Position numbers and translations under genes: made by a program
In this document: piece by piece, positions 33,285-42,016 of the stretch
How the letters are laid out: every line of letters starts with the position of its first letter
How positions within the stretch are numbered: position 1 is the first letter of the stretch
Assembly (NCBI RefSeq): GCF_900185715.1
Contig: NZ_FYAS01000016.1
Location: forward strand, 276,807 to 340,806
Direction: 5' to 3'
DNA from: Allobosea sp. CS1GBMeth4
Lineage (GTDB): Bacteria > Pseudomonadota > Alphaproteobacteria > Rhizobiales > Beijerinckiaceae
DNA: 64,000 nt
The notes under the pieces: model-generated
What the model was told of the DNA's origin: nothing
Seen by the model: only the letters and a program-made list of their open reading frames with translations
Database searches by the model: none

Positions 33285-34613
33285 ATGACGAAGAGCAGCA
33301 TCATCAGGAGCGCCGCGCTCGGCGCGCTCCTCGCCGCCGGCGCCGTCGCCGGCCCGGCGAGCGCGCAGGACACGATCTACTTCTCCAACAACGCCTATCG
33401 CACCGGCCCGTTCTCCGGCTCGGGCATCCCGATCGGCGACGGCATGCGCGACTACATCACCATGATCAACGAGCGCGACGGCGGCGTGAACGGCGTCAAG
33501 ATCATCTATGAGGAGTGCGAGACCGGCTACGACACCAAGAAGTCGATCGAGTGCTACGAGCAGGTCAAGTCGAAGACCATCGTCTACAGCCCGTGGTCGA
33601 CCGGCGCGACGCTGGCCGCGATCCCGCGCGCCCATGTCGACAAGCTGCCGATCCTGTCCATGGCCTACGGCCTCTCGGCCTCGGCCGATGGCACCAACTT
33701 CCCCTGGGTCTTCATCCCGCCGCTGACCTATTGGGACGGGGCCTCGGTGATGGTGAAGCACATGGCCGCCGAGCTCGGCGGCCTGGACAAGCTCAAGGGC
33801 AAGAAGCTCGGCCTGATCCATCTCGACGCCCCCTTCGGCAAGGAGCCGATCCCGGTGCTCGAGAGCCTCGCCAAGAAATACGGCTTCGAGCTCAAGCTCT
33901 ATCCCGTGGCGGCGGCCGACATGCAGAACCAGGGTTCGCTCTGGCTCTCGATCCGCCGCGACCGGCCGGATTTCCTCTACAACCAGGGCTGGGGCGCGAT
34001 GAACCCGACCGCGGTCAAGGAGGCGATCAAGAACAACTTCCCGATCGGCAAGCTGGTCGGCGTCTGGTGGGCCGGCGGTGACGACGACGCCCGTGCCGGC
34101 GGCGCCGAGGCGAAGGGCTACAAGTCGCTGAACTTCAACGCGGCCGGCCAGAACTTCCCGGTGATCCAGGACATCCTCAAGCATGTCGTGGAGAAGGGGA
34201 AGAGCACGACGCCGAAGGAGAAGGTCGGCGAGAACCTCTACAATCGCGGCGTCTACAACTCGATGCTCGTGGTCGAGGCGATCCGCACCGCCCAGAAGCT
34301 GACCGGCAAGAAGGTGATCACGCCCGAGGACATGCGCCGCGGCCTCGAGAACCTGAATGTCGACGAGGCCCGGCTCAAGGAGATCGGCATGGCCGGCTTC
34401 GCCTCCCCGGTGAAGGTCAGCTGCACCGACCATTCCGGCCACCACAAGGCCTATGTCGCCGAATGGGACGGCACCAAGTGGACGCAGAAGGGCGACTGGA
34501 TCGAGCCGATGAAGGACGAGGTCCGGCCGCTGATCGAGGCGAACGCCAAGGACTATGTCGAGAAGGCCGGCAACTGGCCGAAGCGGACCGAGTCCTGCGA
34601 GAAGTCGTCCTGA
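33285..34613 (+). CDS. Branched-chain-type ABC transporter substrate-binding protein (LivK-like)
   Basis: A 442-aa periplasmic type-I binding protein with a signal peptide of about 27 residues ending ASAQD. Landmarks are NNAYRTGPFSGSGIPIGDG, then VNGVKIIYEECETGYDTKK and KSKTIVYSPWSTGATLAAI. This subfamily, with a Cys pair early in the mature protein, is often found beside acyl-CoA ligases in alphaproteobacteria. GGAGGA precedes ATG 33285. A 161-nt gap with a hairpin separates it from livM, and a 158-bp repeat separates it from livF. The ligand is probably an organic acid. Confidence 0.9.
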   Translation: MTKSSIIRSAALGALLAAGAVAGPASAQDTIYFSNNAYRTGPFSGSGIPIGDGMRDYITMINERDGGVNGVKIIYEECETGYDTKKSIECYEQVKSKTIVYSPWSTGATLAAIPRAHVDKLPILSMAYGLSASADGTNFPWVFIPPLTYWDGASVMVKHMAAELGGLDKLKGKKLGLIHLDAPFGKEPIPVLESLAKKYGFELKLYPVAAADMQNQGSLWLSIRRDRPDFLYNQGWGAMNPTAVKEAIKNNFPIGKLVGVWWAGGDDDARAGGAEAKGYKSLNFNAAGQNFPVIQDILKHVVEKGKSTTPKEKVGENLYNRGVYNSMLVVEAIRTAQKLTGKKVITPEDMRRGLENLNVDEARLKEIGMAGFASPVKVSCTDHSGHHKAYVAEWDGTKWTQKGDWIEPMKDEVRPLIEANAKDYVEKAGNWPKRTESCEKSS

Positions 34614-34636
34614 CCTGAACGGCTGATGCCGGGCTT

Positions 34637-34794
34637 CCCTTCTCCCCTTGCGGGAGAAGGTGGCTCGGCCGAGCCGAGACGGATGAGGGTCGCGCCGTCC
34701 TTTCGGCGGCTGCGGTTCTCGGAACCGACCTGAACGCGCGGCGCGCCCCCTCATCCGGCGCTGCGCGCCACCTTCTCCCGCAAGGGGCGAAGGG
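34637..34794. repeat. 158-bp palindromic repeat element between binding protein and livF
   Basis: The 28-bp ends (34637-34664 and 34767-34794) are inverted copies identical at 27 of 28 positions; each contains CTTCTCCC and GGGAGAAGG. An inner pair, GGATGAGGG at 34681-34689 and CCCTCATCC at 34748-34756, nests inside. This matches the cttctccc/gggagaagg repeats common in Hyphomicrobiales. It can fold into a long stem in the mRNA. Its right end merges with the GGGGAGGAG ribosome binding site of livF. Confidence 0.8.
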
Positions 34795-34805
34795 GAGGAG
34801 CCGCG

Positions 34806-35654
34806 ATGTCGAGCCTCGTCTTGGAAAACAGCCCCGCCGCCGCCGCGGCGACGGACACCATCCTGTCGCTCAACAACATCGAGGTGATCTATGATCACGT
34901 CATCCTGGTGCTGAAGGGCGTCTCGCTACAGGTGCCGCGGAAGGGCATCGTCGCCATCCTCGGCGCCAACGGCGCCGGCAAGACCACGACGCTGAAGGCG
35001 ATCTCGAATCTGCTCAAGGCCGAGCGCGGCGAGGTCACCAAGGGCTCGATCGTCTTCAACGGCGAGCGCGTCGACAAGATGTCCCCGAACGAGCTCGTCC
35101 GGCGCGGCTGCATCCAGGTCATGGAGGGCCGCCACTGCTTCGGCCACCTCTCGATCGAGGAGAACCTGCTCACCGGCGCCTTCACCCGCCGCGACGGCAA
35201 CGCCGCGATCAGGCGCGACCTGGAGAAGATCTACGAGCTCTTCCCGCGGCTGAAGCAGCGCCGCGGCTCGCAGGCCGGCTACACCTCCGGCGGCGAGCAG
35301 CAGATGTGCGCCATCGGCCGCGCCATGATGTCGAAACCGAAGATGATCCTGCTCGACGAACCGTCCATGGGGCTGGCGCCGCAGATCGTCGAGGAGATCT
35401 TCGAGATCGTCCGCCGGCTGAACGATCAGGAGGGCGTCTCCTTCCTCGTCGCCGAGCAGAACACCAACATGGCGCTGCGCTACGCCACCTATGGCTACAT
35501 CATGGAGACCGGCCGCGTCGTCATGGACGGCGAGGCGAAGATGCTGCGCGAGAACGAGGACGTGAAGGAGTTCTATCTCGGTGTCGCCGAGGGCGCGAAG
35601 AAGTCCTTCCGCGAGGTCAAGAGCTACAAGCGCCGCAAGCGCTGGCTGTCTTAG
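34806..35654 (+). CDS. livF: Branched-chain-type ABC transporter ATP-binding protein, LivF
   Basis: A 282-aa LivF-type ABC ATPase. Walker A LGANGAGKTT is near residues 57-66, the signature is SGGEQQMCAIGRAM, and Walker B MILLDEPSMGLAP carries the LivF-typical GLAP ending. The C-terminus extends about 30 residues beyond typical LivF and is basic (SYKRRKRWLS). ATG 34806 is preceded by GGGGAGGAG contributed by the edge of the repeat element. It completes the five-gene Liv set. Confidence 0.92.
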   Translation: MSSLVLENSPAAAAATDTILSLNNIEVIYDHVILVLKGVSLQVPRKGIVAILGANGAGKTTTLKAISNLLKAERGEVTKGSIVFNGERVDKMSPNELVRRGCIQVMEGRHCFGHLSIEENLLTGAFTRRDGNAAIRRDLEKIYELFPRLKQRRGSQAGYTSGGEQQMCAIGRAMMSKPKMILLDEPSMGLAPQIVEEIFEIVRRLNDQEGVSFLVAEQNTNMALRYATYGYIMETGRVVMDGEAKMLRENEDVKEFYLGVAEGAKKSFREVKSYKRRKRWLS

Positions 35655-35683
35655 TCCGGCCGCCGCGCGGGGCATTCCGGCCC

Positions 35684-36367
35684 ATGCTCTATCTCGTCCT
35701 CGCCCTCTTCCTCCTCGCGCTGATCCTCGGTCCGCAAGTCTGGGTCCGCCACGTCATGCACAGGCACGCCGCCGACAGGCCCGATCTGCCCGGCACCGGG
35801 GGCGAGCTCGCGCGCCATCTGCTCGACCGCTACGGGCTGACGTCGGTGGACGTCGAGGCCATCGCCACCGGCGGCGACCATTACGACCCCGGCGCCCGCG
35901 CCGTGCGGCTGTCGCCCGGGAACCATGACGGCCGCTCGATCACCGCCGTCGCAGTCGCCACGCACGAGGTCGCGCATGCCATCCAGCACGCGCAGGGCAG
36001 CCGGCTCTTCGCCCTCCGCACCCGCCTCGCCCGCCTGCTCGGCACGGTCGACAGGATCGCCATGGTGATGCTGGTCACCCTACCGGTCGTGATGATCGTC
36101 GCGCGCGTGCCCGTCCTCGGCCTGGTCCAGTTCGGCGCCGTCGTCGCCCTGCTCGGTCTCGGCGTCGTCGTGCACCTGCTGACGCTGCCGGTGGAATTCG
36201 ACGCCAGCTTCGGCAAGGCGCTGCCGATCCTCGGCTCCGACGGATATCTCCATCCGGACGACATGCCCGCGGCCCGCGGCGTGCTGCGGGCCGCGGCGCT
36301 GACCTATGTCGCAGCCTCGCTGACGGGGCTGCTCGACTTCCTGCGCATCCTGCGCGTCATCCGATAG
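35684..36367 (+). CDS. Zinc metallopeptidase, YugP-like membrane protein
   Basis: A 227-aa membrane protein of the neutral zinc metallopeptidase family (DUF1751/YugP-like). The catalytic HExxH is HEVAHAIQH at about residues 94-102. GDHYDPGARAVRLSP precedes it. A first transmembrane helix occupies about residues 3-20, two further hydrophobic segments lie at about 125-165, and a possible last one is at 205-220. LPVEFDASFGKAL is the family segment after the helices. It lies 29 nt after livF and 23 nt before the PaaK-like gene, so it is in the same run, though its function appears unrelated. Confidence 0.85.
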   Translation: MLYLVLALFLLALILGPQVWVRHVMHRHAADRPDLPGTGGELARHLLDRYGLTSVDVEAIATGGDHYDPGARAVRLSPGNHDGRSITAVAVATHEVAHAIQHAQGSRLFALRTRLARLLGTVDRIAMVMLVTLPVVMIVARVPVLGLVQFGAVVALLGLGVVVHLLTLPVEFDASFGKALPILGSDGYLHPDDMPAARGVLRAAALTYVAASLTGLLDFLRILRVIR

Positions 36368-36390
36368 ACCGGTCCGCGAGGGCAAGAGCG

Positions 36391-37623
36391 ATGAAGCAGC
36401 ACTATGACGATCTCGAGACCCGTCCGCCCGAGATGCGCGAGGCCGACCTGTTCGCCAGATTGCCGGCCGTGCTCGCCGCCGCGCTGGCGACCCCGGGCTA
36501 TGCCGCGCATCTGAAGGGCGTCGATCCGGCTGCCGTCAACGACCGCGCGGCGCTCGCGAAGCTCCCGGTGCTGCGCAAGGCCGAGCTGCCGGCGCTGCAC
36601 AGGAACGATCCGCCCTTCGGCGGCTTCGCCACCGCGCCCCTCGGCTCCTTCGGCAGGCTCTTCACCTCGCCCGGCCCGATCTTCGAGCCGGAGGGCACCG
36701 GCATCGACCCCTGGGGCACCGCCCGCGGCCTTTATGCCGCCGGCTTCCGCGCGGGCGACGTCGTCCTCAACACCTTCGGCTATCATCTGACGCCCGGCGG
36801 CTTCATCATGGATTCCGCCGCGCGCGCTGTGGGCTGCGCCGTGATCCCGGCCGGCCCCGGCAACACCGAGCAGCAGATGGAGGTGATCGGCGCCTACCGG
36901 CCGAGCGCCTATACCGGCACGCCCGACTTCCTCAAGCTGCTGGTCGAGGCCGCCGACAGCCGCGGCGTCGACGCCTCCTGCCTGAAGCGGGCCATCGTGT
37001 CCGGCGCCGCCTTCCCGCCCTCGCTGCAGGCCTGGGTGCGCGAACGCGGCATCGACGCTTACCAGCTCTACGCCACCGCCGACATCGGCCTGATCGCCTA
37101 CGAGACCGGCGCGCGCGACGGCATGGTTCTGAACGAGAACCTGATCGTCGAGATCGTCCGCCCCGGCACCGGCGATCCCGTCGCCGAGGGCGAGGTCGGC
37201 GAGATCGTCGTCACCAATCTCGATCCGCATCACCCGCAGATCCGCCTCGCCGTCGGCGACCTCACCGCGATCCTGCCGGGGATGAGCGCCAGCGGCCGCA
37301 CCAACCAGCGGATCAAGGGCTGGCTCGGCCGCGCCGACCAGACCGCCAAGGTCAAGGGCATGTTCGTGCGACCCGAGCAGGTCGCCGAGATCGCCCGCCG
37401 CCACGCCGAGATCGCCAAGCTCCGCCTCGTCATCGGCCGCGCCGACGAGCTCGACACCATGACGCTCAAGGCCGAGATCTATGCCGAGCCGAAAGGCTTC
37501 GTCGACGCCGTCTCCTCGACGCTGCAGCAGGTGACGAAGCTGAAGGGCACGGTCGAGATCCTGCCGCTCGGCGCGCTGCCGAACGACGGCAAGGTCATCG
37601 CCGACGAGCGGCCGGTCGGATAG
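36391..37623 (+). CDS. Phenylacetate--CoA ligase family protein (PaaK-like)
   Basis: A 410-aa adenylate-forming enzyme of the PaaK family. Landmarks are LFTSPGPIFEPEG (P-loop area), NTFGYHLTPGGFIMDSAA, YTGTPDFLKLLVEA, YATADIGLIAYE and the linker GRADQTAKVKGMFVRP. It activates an aromatic or related acid to its CoA ester. As the second CoA ligase in the Liv run it suggests that the imported acid, or its product, is aryl-like. The fused indolepyruvate oxidoreductase upstream in the window also produces arylacetyl-CoA. The true substrate is unproven. Confidence 0.87.
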   Translation: MKQHYDDLETRPPEMREADLFARLPAVLAAALATPGYAAHLKGVDPAAVNDRAALAKLPVLRKAELPALHRNDPPFGGFATAPLGSFGRLFTSPGPIFEPEGTGIDPWGTARGLYAAGFRAGDVVLNTFGYHLTPGGFIMDSAARAVGCAVIPAGPGNTEQQMEVIGAYRPSAYTGTPDFLKLLVEAADSRGVDASCLKRAIVSGAAFPPSLQAWVRERGIDAYQLYATADIGLIAYETGARDGMVLNENLIVEIVRPGTGDPVAEGEVGEIVVTNLDPHHPQIRLAVGDLTAILPGMSASGRTNQRIKGWLGRADQTAKVKGMFVRPEQVAEIARRHAEIAKLRLVIGRADELDTMTLKAEIYAEPKGFVDAVSSTLQQVTKLKGTVEILPLGALPNDGKVIADERPVG

Positions 37624-37626
37624 CCG

Positions 37627-38325
37627 TCACCAGGCCACCGGCTCCTCCCCCTTCTCCACCAGCCAGGCATTCGCCCGGCTGAACGGCTTCGAGCCGAAGA
37701 AGCCGCGCCGCGCCGAGAGCGGCGAGGGATGGGCGCTGGCGATGACGAGATGCCGGCTCTCGTCGATCAGGGCGCGCTTCGCCTGCGCCGGAGCGCCCCA
37801 GAGCATGAACACCACATGCGGCCGACGCTGCGAGATGGCGGAGAGGATCGCATCCGTCACCGCCCGCCAGCCGAGGCCGAGATGCGAGCCCGCCTGCGTC
37901 GCGCCCTCGCGCACGCTGAGCGCGGTGTTGAGCAGGAGCACGCCCTGCCTGGCCCAGCCGGAGAGATCGCCCCGGCCGATGGCCACGGCGCCCAGATCCT
38001 CGCCGAGCTCGCGGTGGATGTTGACGAGCGAGCGCGGCAAGGGCGCCGGCCCGACATAGGAGAAGGCGAGCCCGTTGGCATGGCCGGGCGTCGGATAGGG
38101 GTCCTGCCCGAGGATGACGACGCGCACCGCATTGAGCGGCGTCAGGGCGAGCGCCGCGAGGAAGCGCTCCGGCGCCGGCGCGACGACGTGGCCGGCATCC
38201 CGCTCGGCGTCGACGGCGGCGCAGGCCTGCATCACCGTGCCGTCGGCGAAGACGGGAAGATCGCGCCAGGAGGCCGCGGCGGGCGAGGCGAGGAAGGCGT
38301 CGAGCGCCGCGCAGAATCCGCTCAC
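37627..38325 (-). CDS. ung: Uracil-DNA glycosylase
   Basis: A 232-aa family-1 uracil-DNA glycosylase that removes uracil from DNA to start base-excision repair. The water-activating motif GQDPYPTPGHANGLAFS contains Asp75. The Leu-loop motif HPSPLSARRGFFGSKPFSRAN contains the catalytic His (ends HPSPLS and FSRAN). The start is GTG at 38325, overlapping the upstream nucleotidase stop as GTGA, so the two are translationally coupled. The gene is convergent with the PaaK-like gene (3 nt apart). Confidence 0.95.
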   Translation of the reverse strand: MSGFCAALDAFLASPAAASWRDLPVFADGTVMQACAAVDAERDAGHVVAPAPERFLAALALTPLNAVRVVILGQDPYPTPGHANGLAFSYVGPAPLPRSLVNIHRELGEDLGAVAIGRGDLSGWARQGVLLLNTALSVREGATQAGSHLGLGWRAVTDAILSAISQRRPHVVFMLWGAPAQAKRALIDESRHLVIASAHPSPLSARRGFFGSKPFSRANAWLVEKGEEPVAW

Positions 38326-39842
38326 TTCAGGACGGCTCGTCCCTCGACCTTGGCGTCGACCGTGCCGAGCCGGCGCAGATAGACCATCACCTCGTTCGCC
38401 ATCAGCTTGCCGTCGGTCAGGCCGATCAGCGTCCTGCCGCGGCCGAGCGCGCTGTAGCCGTCGCCGCCGGCGAGCATGAAGTTGTTGGAGGCGACCGTGT
38501 ACTTGGCCGCGGGGTCGATCTCCTTGCCGGCGACCTTCACCGAGGTGACGCGCGAGCCCTGCGGCTGCTTGAGGTCCGCCTCGAAGGTCAGCCCCGAGAC
38601 CACCGGGAAGCGTCCCGCGCCCTGCGGCGCGTCGCGCAGGCCGTTCTCGATCGCGTCCTTCACGTCCTTGCCGGTGATCTCCACCATCACCGTGGCGTTG
38701 CCGAATGGCAGCTCGCTCAGCACGTCGCGCCGCGTCAGCTTGTGGCCCGGCGCATACTGCTTGTTGGCGCGGATGCCGCCCGCATTGGTGATGGCGAGCT
38801 GCGCGCCGGTCGCCGCCCGGATCGCATCGGCGATCAGGTTGCCGATCGCGGTTTCCTGGGTGCGGATCATGCCCGTGCGCGAATCGAGCGGGGAGGCCAG
38901 CGTCGCGATCTCGACGTCGAGCTCCTTCGACAGCTCGGTCTCGTAGCCCTTCACGATGGCGGCGACCTCCGGGTCGGGCGTCGCGGCGCGGCTGTCGTTG
39001 ACGCGGAAGGTCGGCGTCCATTCGACACGGCGATTTGCGCCCTCGCCCGAGACCTTGGCGGCGATGTCGATCGCGGTGACGTAATTGCCCTCCTCGTTCG
39101 ACTCGACCATCACCACCTTGCCGTCATAGGCGATGGCGAGATCGTGGTCGTGTCCGGTGAGCAGGATGTCGACGACGCGCGAGCGCACGATCTCGTAGTC
39201 CATCGCCCGGTCGGCATGCGCCACGGCGACGAGGATGTCGGCGCCTTCCGATTTCAGCTTGCGCGCCTCGCGCCGCAGCGCCTCCATGGTCGAGGAGAAC
39301 TTCAGGTCGCCCGGATTGGAGAGCTGCGGCGTCGGGTCGAAGGTGGTGCCGATCACGCCGACCTTGATCCCGCCGAGCTCGAAGATCTGCGAATCCTTGT
39401 GCCCCGGCAGGAGATTGCCGGCGGCGTCGCGGAGATTGGCCGCAAAGGTGGGATAGGTCTGGGCCGCAGTGAGCTTGAGATAATTCTCCTTGCCGAAGTC
39501 GAATTCGTGGTTGCCGGGGACGAAGACGTCGAGCCCCATCTTGTTCTGCATCGCGACGATATGGGCGCCCTGGTCGAAGCCCGACATCAGCGAGGGCGAA
39601 TAGCAGTCGCCGGCATGGGCGAAGAGCAGCGGCACGCCGCGCGCCCGCTCGGCCTTGGCGATGCCGGCGACCCGGGCGAAGCCGCCCCTGCCCTTGTCGT
39701 CGCCCATCTTGTAGATGTCGTTGACCAGCAGCAGCGTGAAGCTCGGGGCGGGCGCCTGCGCCTTCGCCACCGGCGCGGTGGCGGCGAGAGCTGCGGGAGC
39801 GCCGAGGACGCGAAGCGCGTGGCGGCGGGTCATCTTGGTCAT
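38322..39842 (-). CDS. Bifunctional metallophosphatase / 5'-nucleotidase
   Basis: A 506-aa secreted 5'-nucleotidase. An apparent Tat signal (TRRHALRVLGAPAALAATAP) precedes the metallophosphatase domain and a C-terminal substrate-binding domain with GDGYSALGRGRTL. Metal motifs are GNHEFDFG, VAHAD and LTGHDHD. The first motif is NDIYKMGDDKG instead of the common NDxHG, a variant known in an NDVY-type subfamily. It hydrolyses nucleotides or similar phosphoesters in the periplasm. It is divergent from hemH and overlaps ung by 4 nt. Confidence 0.9.
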   Translation of the reverse strand: MTKMTRRHALRVLGAPAALAATAPVAKAQAPAPSFTLLLVNDIYKMGDDKGRGGFARVAGIAKAERARGVPLLFAHAGDCYSPSLMSGFDQGAHIVAMQNKMGLDVFVPGNHEFDFGKENYLKLTAAQTYPTFAANLRDAAGNLLPGHKDSQIFELGGIKVGVIGTTFDPTPQLSNPGDLKFSSTMEALRREARKLKSEGADILVAVAHADRAMDYEIVRSRVVDILLTGHDHDLAIAYDGKVVMVESNEEGNYVTAIDIAAKVSGEGANRRVEWTPTFRVNDSRAATPDPEVAAIVKGYETELSKELDVEIATLASPLDSRTGMIRTQETAIGNLIADAIRAATGAQLAITNAGGIRANKQYAPGHKLTRRDVLSELPFGNATVMVEITGKDVKDAIENGLRDAPQGAGRFPVVSGLTFEADLKQPQGSRVTSVKVAGKEIDPAAKYTVASNNFMLAGGDGYSALGRGRTLIGLTDGKLMANEVMVYLRRLGTVDAKVEGRAVLK

Positions 39843-39991
39843 CGGCGCGAACCCCTGCGGTTTTGATGTCGAAGACTAGCAAGAGCCTTGCCGTCTTGCG
39901 AGACCCCGCTCACGCGATGTCGCACCCGGCGCGGCCCGACTGGACGAAACCCGTAACTCGTCTAAATCACAGGCGAACGAAAGCGGATGTG

Positions 39992-41029
39992 ATGAACCTC
40001 GAGACCCGTTTGCCGCCCGACCACCCGAAGATCAGAAGCGGCCGCATCGGCGTGCTGCTGATGAATCTCGGCACGCCCGAAGGCACCAGCTACCGGCCGA
40101 TGCGGGCCTATCTCAAGGAGTTCCTCTCCGACCGCCGCGTCATCGAGGAACCGCGCTGGAAATGGTGGCCGATCCTCAACCTGATCATCCTGTCGACGCG
40201 CCCGGGCCGGAAGGGCAAGGACTACGCCTCGATCTGGAACAATGAGCGCGACGAGGGCCCCCTCAAGACGATCACGCGCTCGCAGACCGAAAAGCTGGCG
40301 GAGCGGCTGAAGGGCCTCGCCGGCGACCGCATCACCGTCGACTGGGCGATGCGCTACGGCCTGCCCGACGTGAAGAGCCGGCTCAAGGCCTTGCTCGACC
40401 AGGGCTGCGACCGCATCCTTCTGGTGCCGCTCTATCCGCAATACGCTGCGCCGACCTCGGCGACCGCCTGCGACCAGGCCTTCCGCGCCCTGATGGAGAT
40501 GCGCTGGCAGCCCACGGTGCGGGTCGCCCATCCCTACTACGCCGACCCGAGCTATATCGACGCGCTCGCCGCCTCGATCCGTGCCTCGCTCGCCAGGCTC
40601 GATTTCGAGCCGGAGGTGATCCTCTGCTCGCTGCACGGCATGCCGAAGGAATACCTGCTCAAGGGCGACCCCTATTATTGCCAGTGCGCCGTCACCGCCC
40701 GGCTGCTGCGCGAGAAGCTCGGCCTGTCGGAGGAGCGCTTCCGCCTGACCTTCCAGTCGCGCTTCGGCCCCGACGAATGGCTGCAGCCCTATACCGACGA
40801 GACGGTGAAGGCGCTGGCGCAGGGCGGGACCAGATCGCTCGCCATCGTCGCACCCGGCTTCTCGGCCGATTGCCTGGAGACGCTCGAGGAGCTCGACGTC
40901 GAGAACCGCGAGATCTTCCTGCACAATGGCGGCAAGGACTTCGCCTATCTGCCCTGCCTCAACGATTCCGAGGAGGGCATGCGGGTGATCGAGACCGTGG
41001 TGCGTCGGGAGCTGATGGGCTGGGTGTGA
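39992..41029 (+). CDS. hemH: Ferrochelatase
   Basis: A 345-aa enzyme that inserts Fe(II) into protoporphyrin IX, the last step of haem synthesis. Family regions are GVLLMNLGTPEGTSYRPMRAYL, LVPLYPQYAAPTSATA, the catalytic His in ILCSLHGMPKEYLLKGDPY (ends ILCSLHG and GDPY), and FQSRFGPDEWLQPYT. Cys residues near YYCQC and at APGFSADCLE may mark a 2Fe-2S form, which is known in some alphaproteobacteria. ATG 39992 is chosen for the family N-terminus; an in-frame GTG at 39989 is immediately upstream. Confidence 0.96.
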   Translation: MNLETRLPPDHPKIRSGRIGVLLMNLGTPEGTSYRPMRAYLKEFLSDRRVIEEPRWKWWPILNLIILSTRPGRKGKDYASIWNNERDEGPLKTITRSQTEKLAERLKGLAGDRITVDWAMRYGLPDVKSRLKALLDQGCDRILLVPLYPQYAAPTSATACDQAFRALMEMRWQPTVRVAHPYYADPSYIDALAASIRASLARLDFEPEVILCSLHGMPKEYLLKGDPYYCQCAVTARLLREKLGLSEERFRLTFQSRFGPDEWLQPYTDETVKALAQGGTRSLAIVAPGFSADCLETLEELDVENREIFLHNGGKDFAYLPCLNDSEEGMRVIETVVRRELMGWV

Positions 41030-41036
41030 GGCAGGC

Positions 41037-41057
41037 GCGGGAAGCGCCCCCGCTTTT
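41037..41057 (+). terminator. Weak terminator-like hairpin after hemH
   Basis: GCGGG (41037-41041) and CCCGC (41049-41053) form a 5-bp stem with a 7-nt loop, followed by TTTT. It lies 8 nt after the hemH stop, between two convergent genes. The stem is short, so the call is tentative. Confidence 0.35.
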
Positions 41058-41071
41058 CCAGGGAGAAGGGG

Positions 41072-41971
41072 CTATCCGACCACGAAGCGCGTCACCGCCT
41101 CCACCACCGGCTTCGCCTGCAGGATGCGCCGGTGTCCTAGCCCGCTCGTCTCCTGCAGCGTCACGAACGGTCCGGCCGCCGCCAGGGCTTCGGCGTGGTG
41201 GAAGCCGAGCTCCCGGTCCTGCCGGTCGTGGATCACCAGGGTCGGAAGCCCGAGCGCGGCGAGCTGCTCGCGGCCTTCGAAAGCCTCGACCGGATTGCCG
41301 GCGACGCTGTGGATGCGTCGCTCCAGCGCCGCCTGGCCGCGCCGGCCGAGCCCGATCGTCGCGCCGAAATTGCGCGTGATCGTCGTGACCGAGGACGGCG
41401 CCGCGACCAGCGCGAGCCGGCCGGCCTTGACCCGCGGCTGGCCCGGAACGCTGCGCGCCAGCCCCGCCAGCGCGATCGCCCCGCCGAAGGAATGGCAGAC
41501 GATCGCATGCACCGGCGCGAAGACGCGCGCCACGGCGGCGAGCGCCGCGACGCCGAGCGGGATGTTGAGTTCGGCGCCCGTCGAGGTGCCGTGCGCCGGC
41601 ATGTCGAAGGCGACGACGCGGAAGCCCTGCGCCAGCAGCGGCGCGACGAAGGCGCTCATGAACGCCGCCTCGCTGTTCCAGCCATGCAGCAGGATCACCG
41701 TCGGTGCCGGCCCATCGCCATCTTGCAAGCGGGGCTCCGGTTCGAACAGATAGCTGCTGACCGTCCCGCACGGATAGGATACCGCCTGCCTGATCGCGGG
41801 CGCGAGCCGGGCGCGGGCGGCGATGATGGCTTTGCCGTTGCGGCTCTGTGGCCCGGGCGGACGCGGCGGGGTACAGAACAGCTTGAAGGCGGCGTGACCG
41901 GCGGTGCGTGGGGCGATGAAGCTGCCGATGCGGACGAGAGGGCGAATGACGCGAAGGGCTGCGCTGGGCAT
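41072..41971 (-). CDS. Alpha/beta fold hydrolase
   Basis: A 299-aa alpha/beta hydrolase. The oxyanion region is VILLHGWNSEAAFM. The nucleophile elbow is VCHSFGGAI with Ser at about residue 162. Acid and histidine are in HDRQDRELG and GLGHRRILQ. The first 25 residues are weakly hydrophobic (MPSAALRVIRPLVRIGSFIA) and could anchor it to the membrane. It is divergent from a MarR regulator only 45 nt away and is the likely regulated partner. The substrate is unknown. Confidence 0.83.
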   Translation of the reverse strand: MPSAALRVIRPLVRIGSFIAPRTAGHAAFKLFCTPPRPPGPQSRNGKAIIAARARLAPAIRQAVSYPCGTVSSYLFEPEPRLQDGDGPAPTVILLHGWNSEAAFMSAFVAPLLAQGFRVVAFDMPAHGTSTGAELNIPLGVAALAAVARVFAPVHAIVCHSFGGAIALAGLARSVPGQPRVKAGRLALVAAPSSVTTITRNFGATIGLGRRGQAALERRIHSVAGNPVEAFEGREQLAALGLPTLVIHDRQDRELGFHHAEALAAAGPFVTLQETSGLGHRRILQAKPVVEAVTRFVVG

Positions 41972-41988
41972 GACCGGAAATCCCGTTC

Positions 41989-42013
41989 GTTCAGTCTTGA
42001 ACTATTATGTTCA
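41989..42013. promoter_or_regulatory. Operator-like GTTCA/TGAAC half-sites between hydrolase and marR genes
   Basis: Half-sites alternate as GTTCA (41989-41993), TGAAC (41998-42002) and GTTCA (42009-42013). The last two make TGAACTATTATGTTCA, a 5-6-5 inverted repeat just upstream of the MarR start at 42017. This is the expected place for an autoregulatory MarR dimer that also controls the divergent hydrolase. Confidence 0.65.
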
Positions 42014-42016
42014 GCC

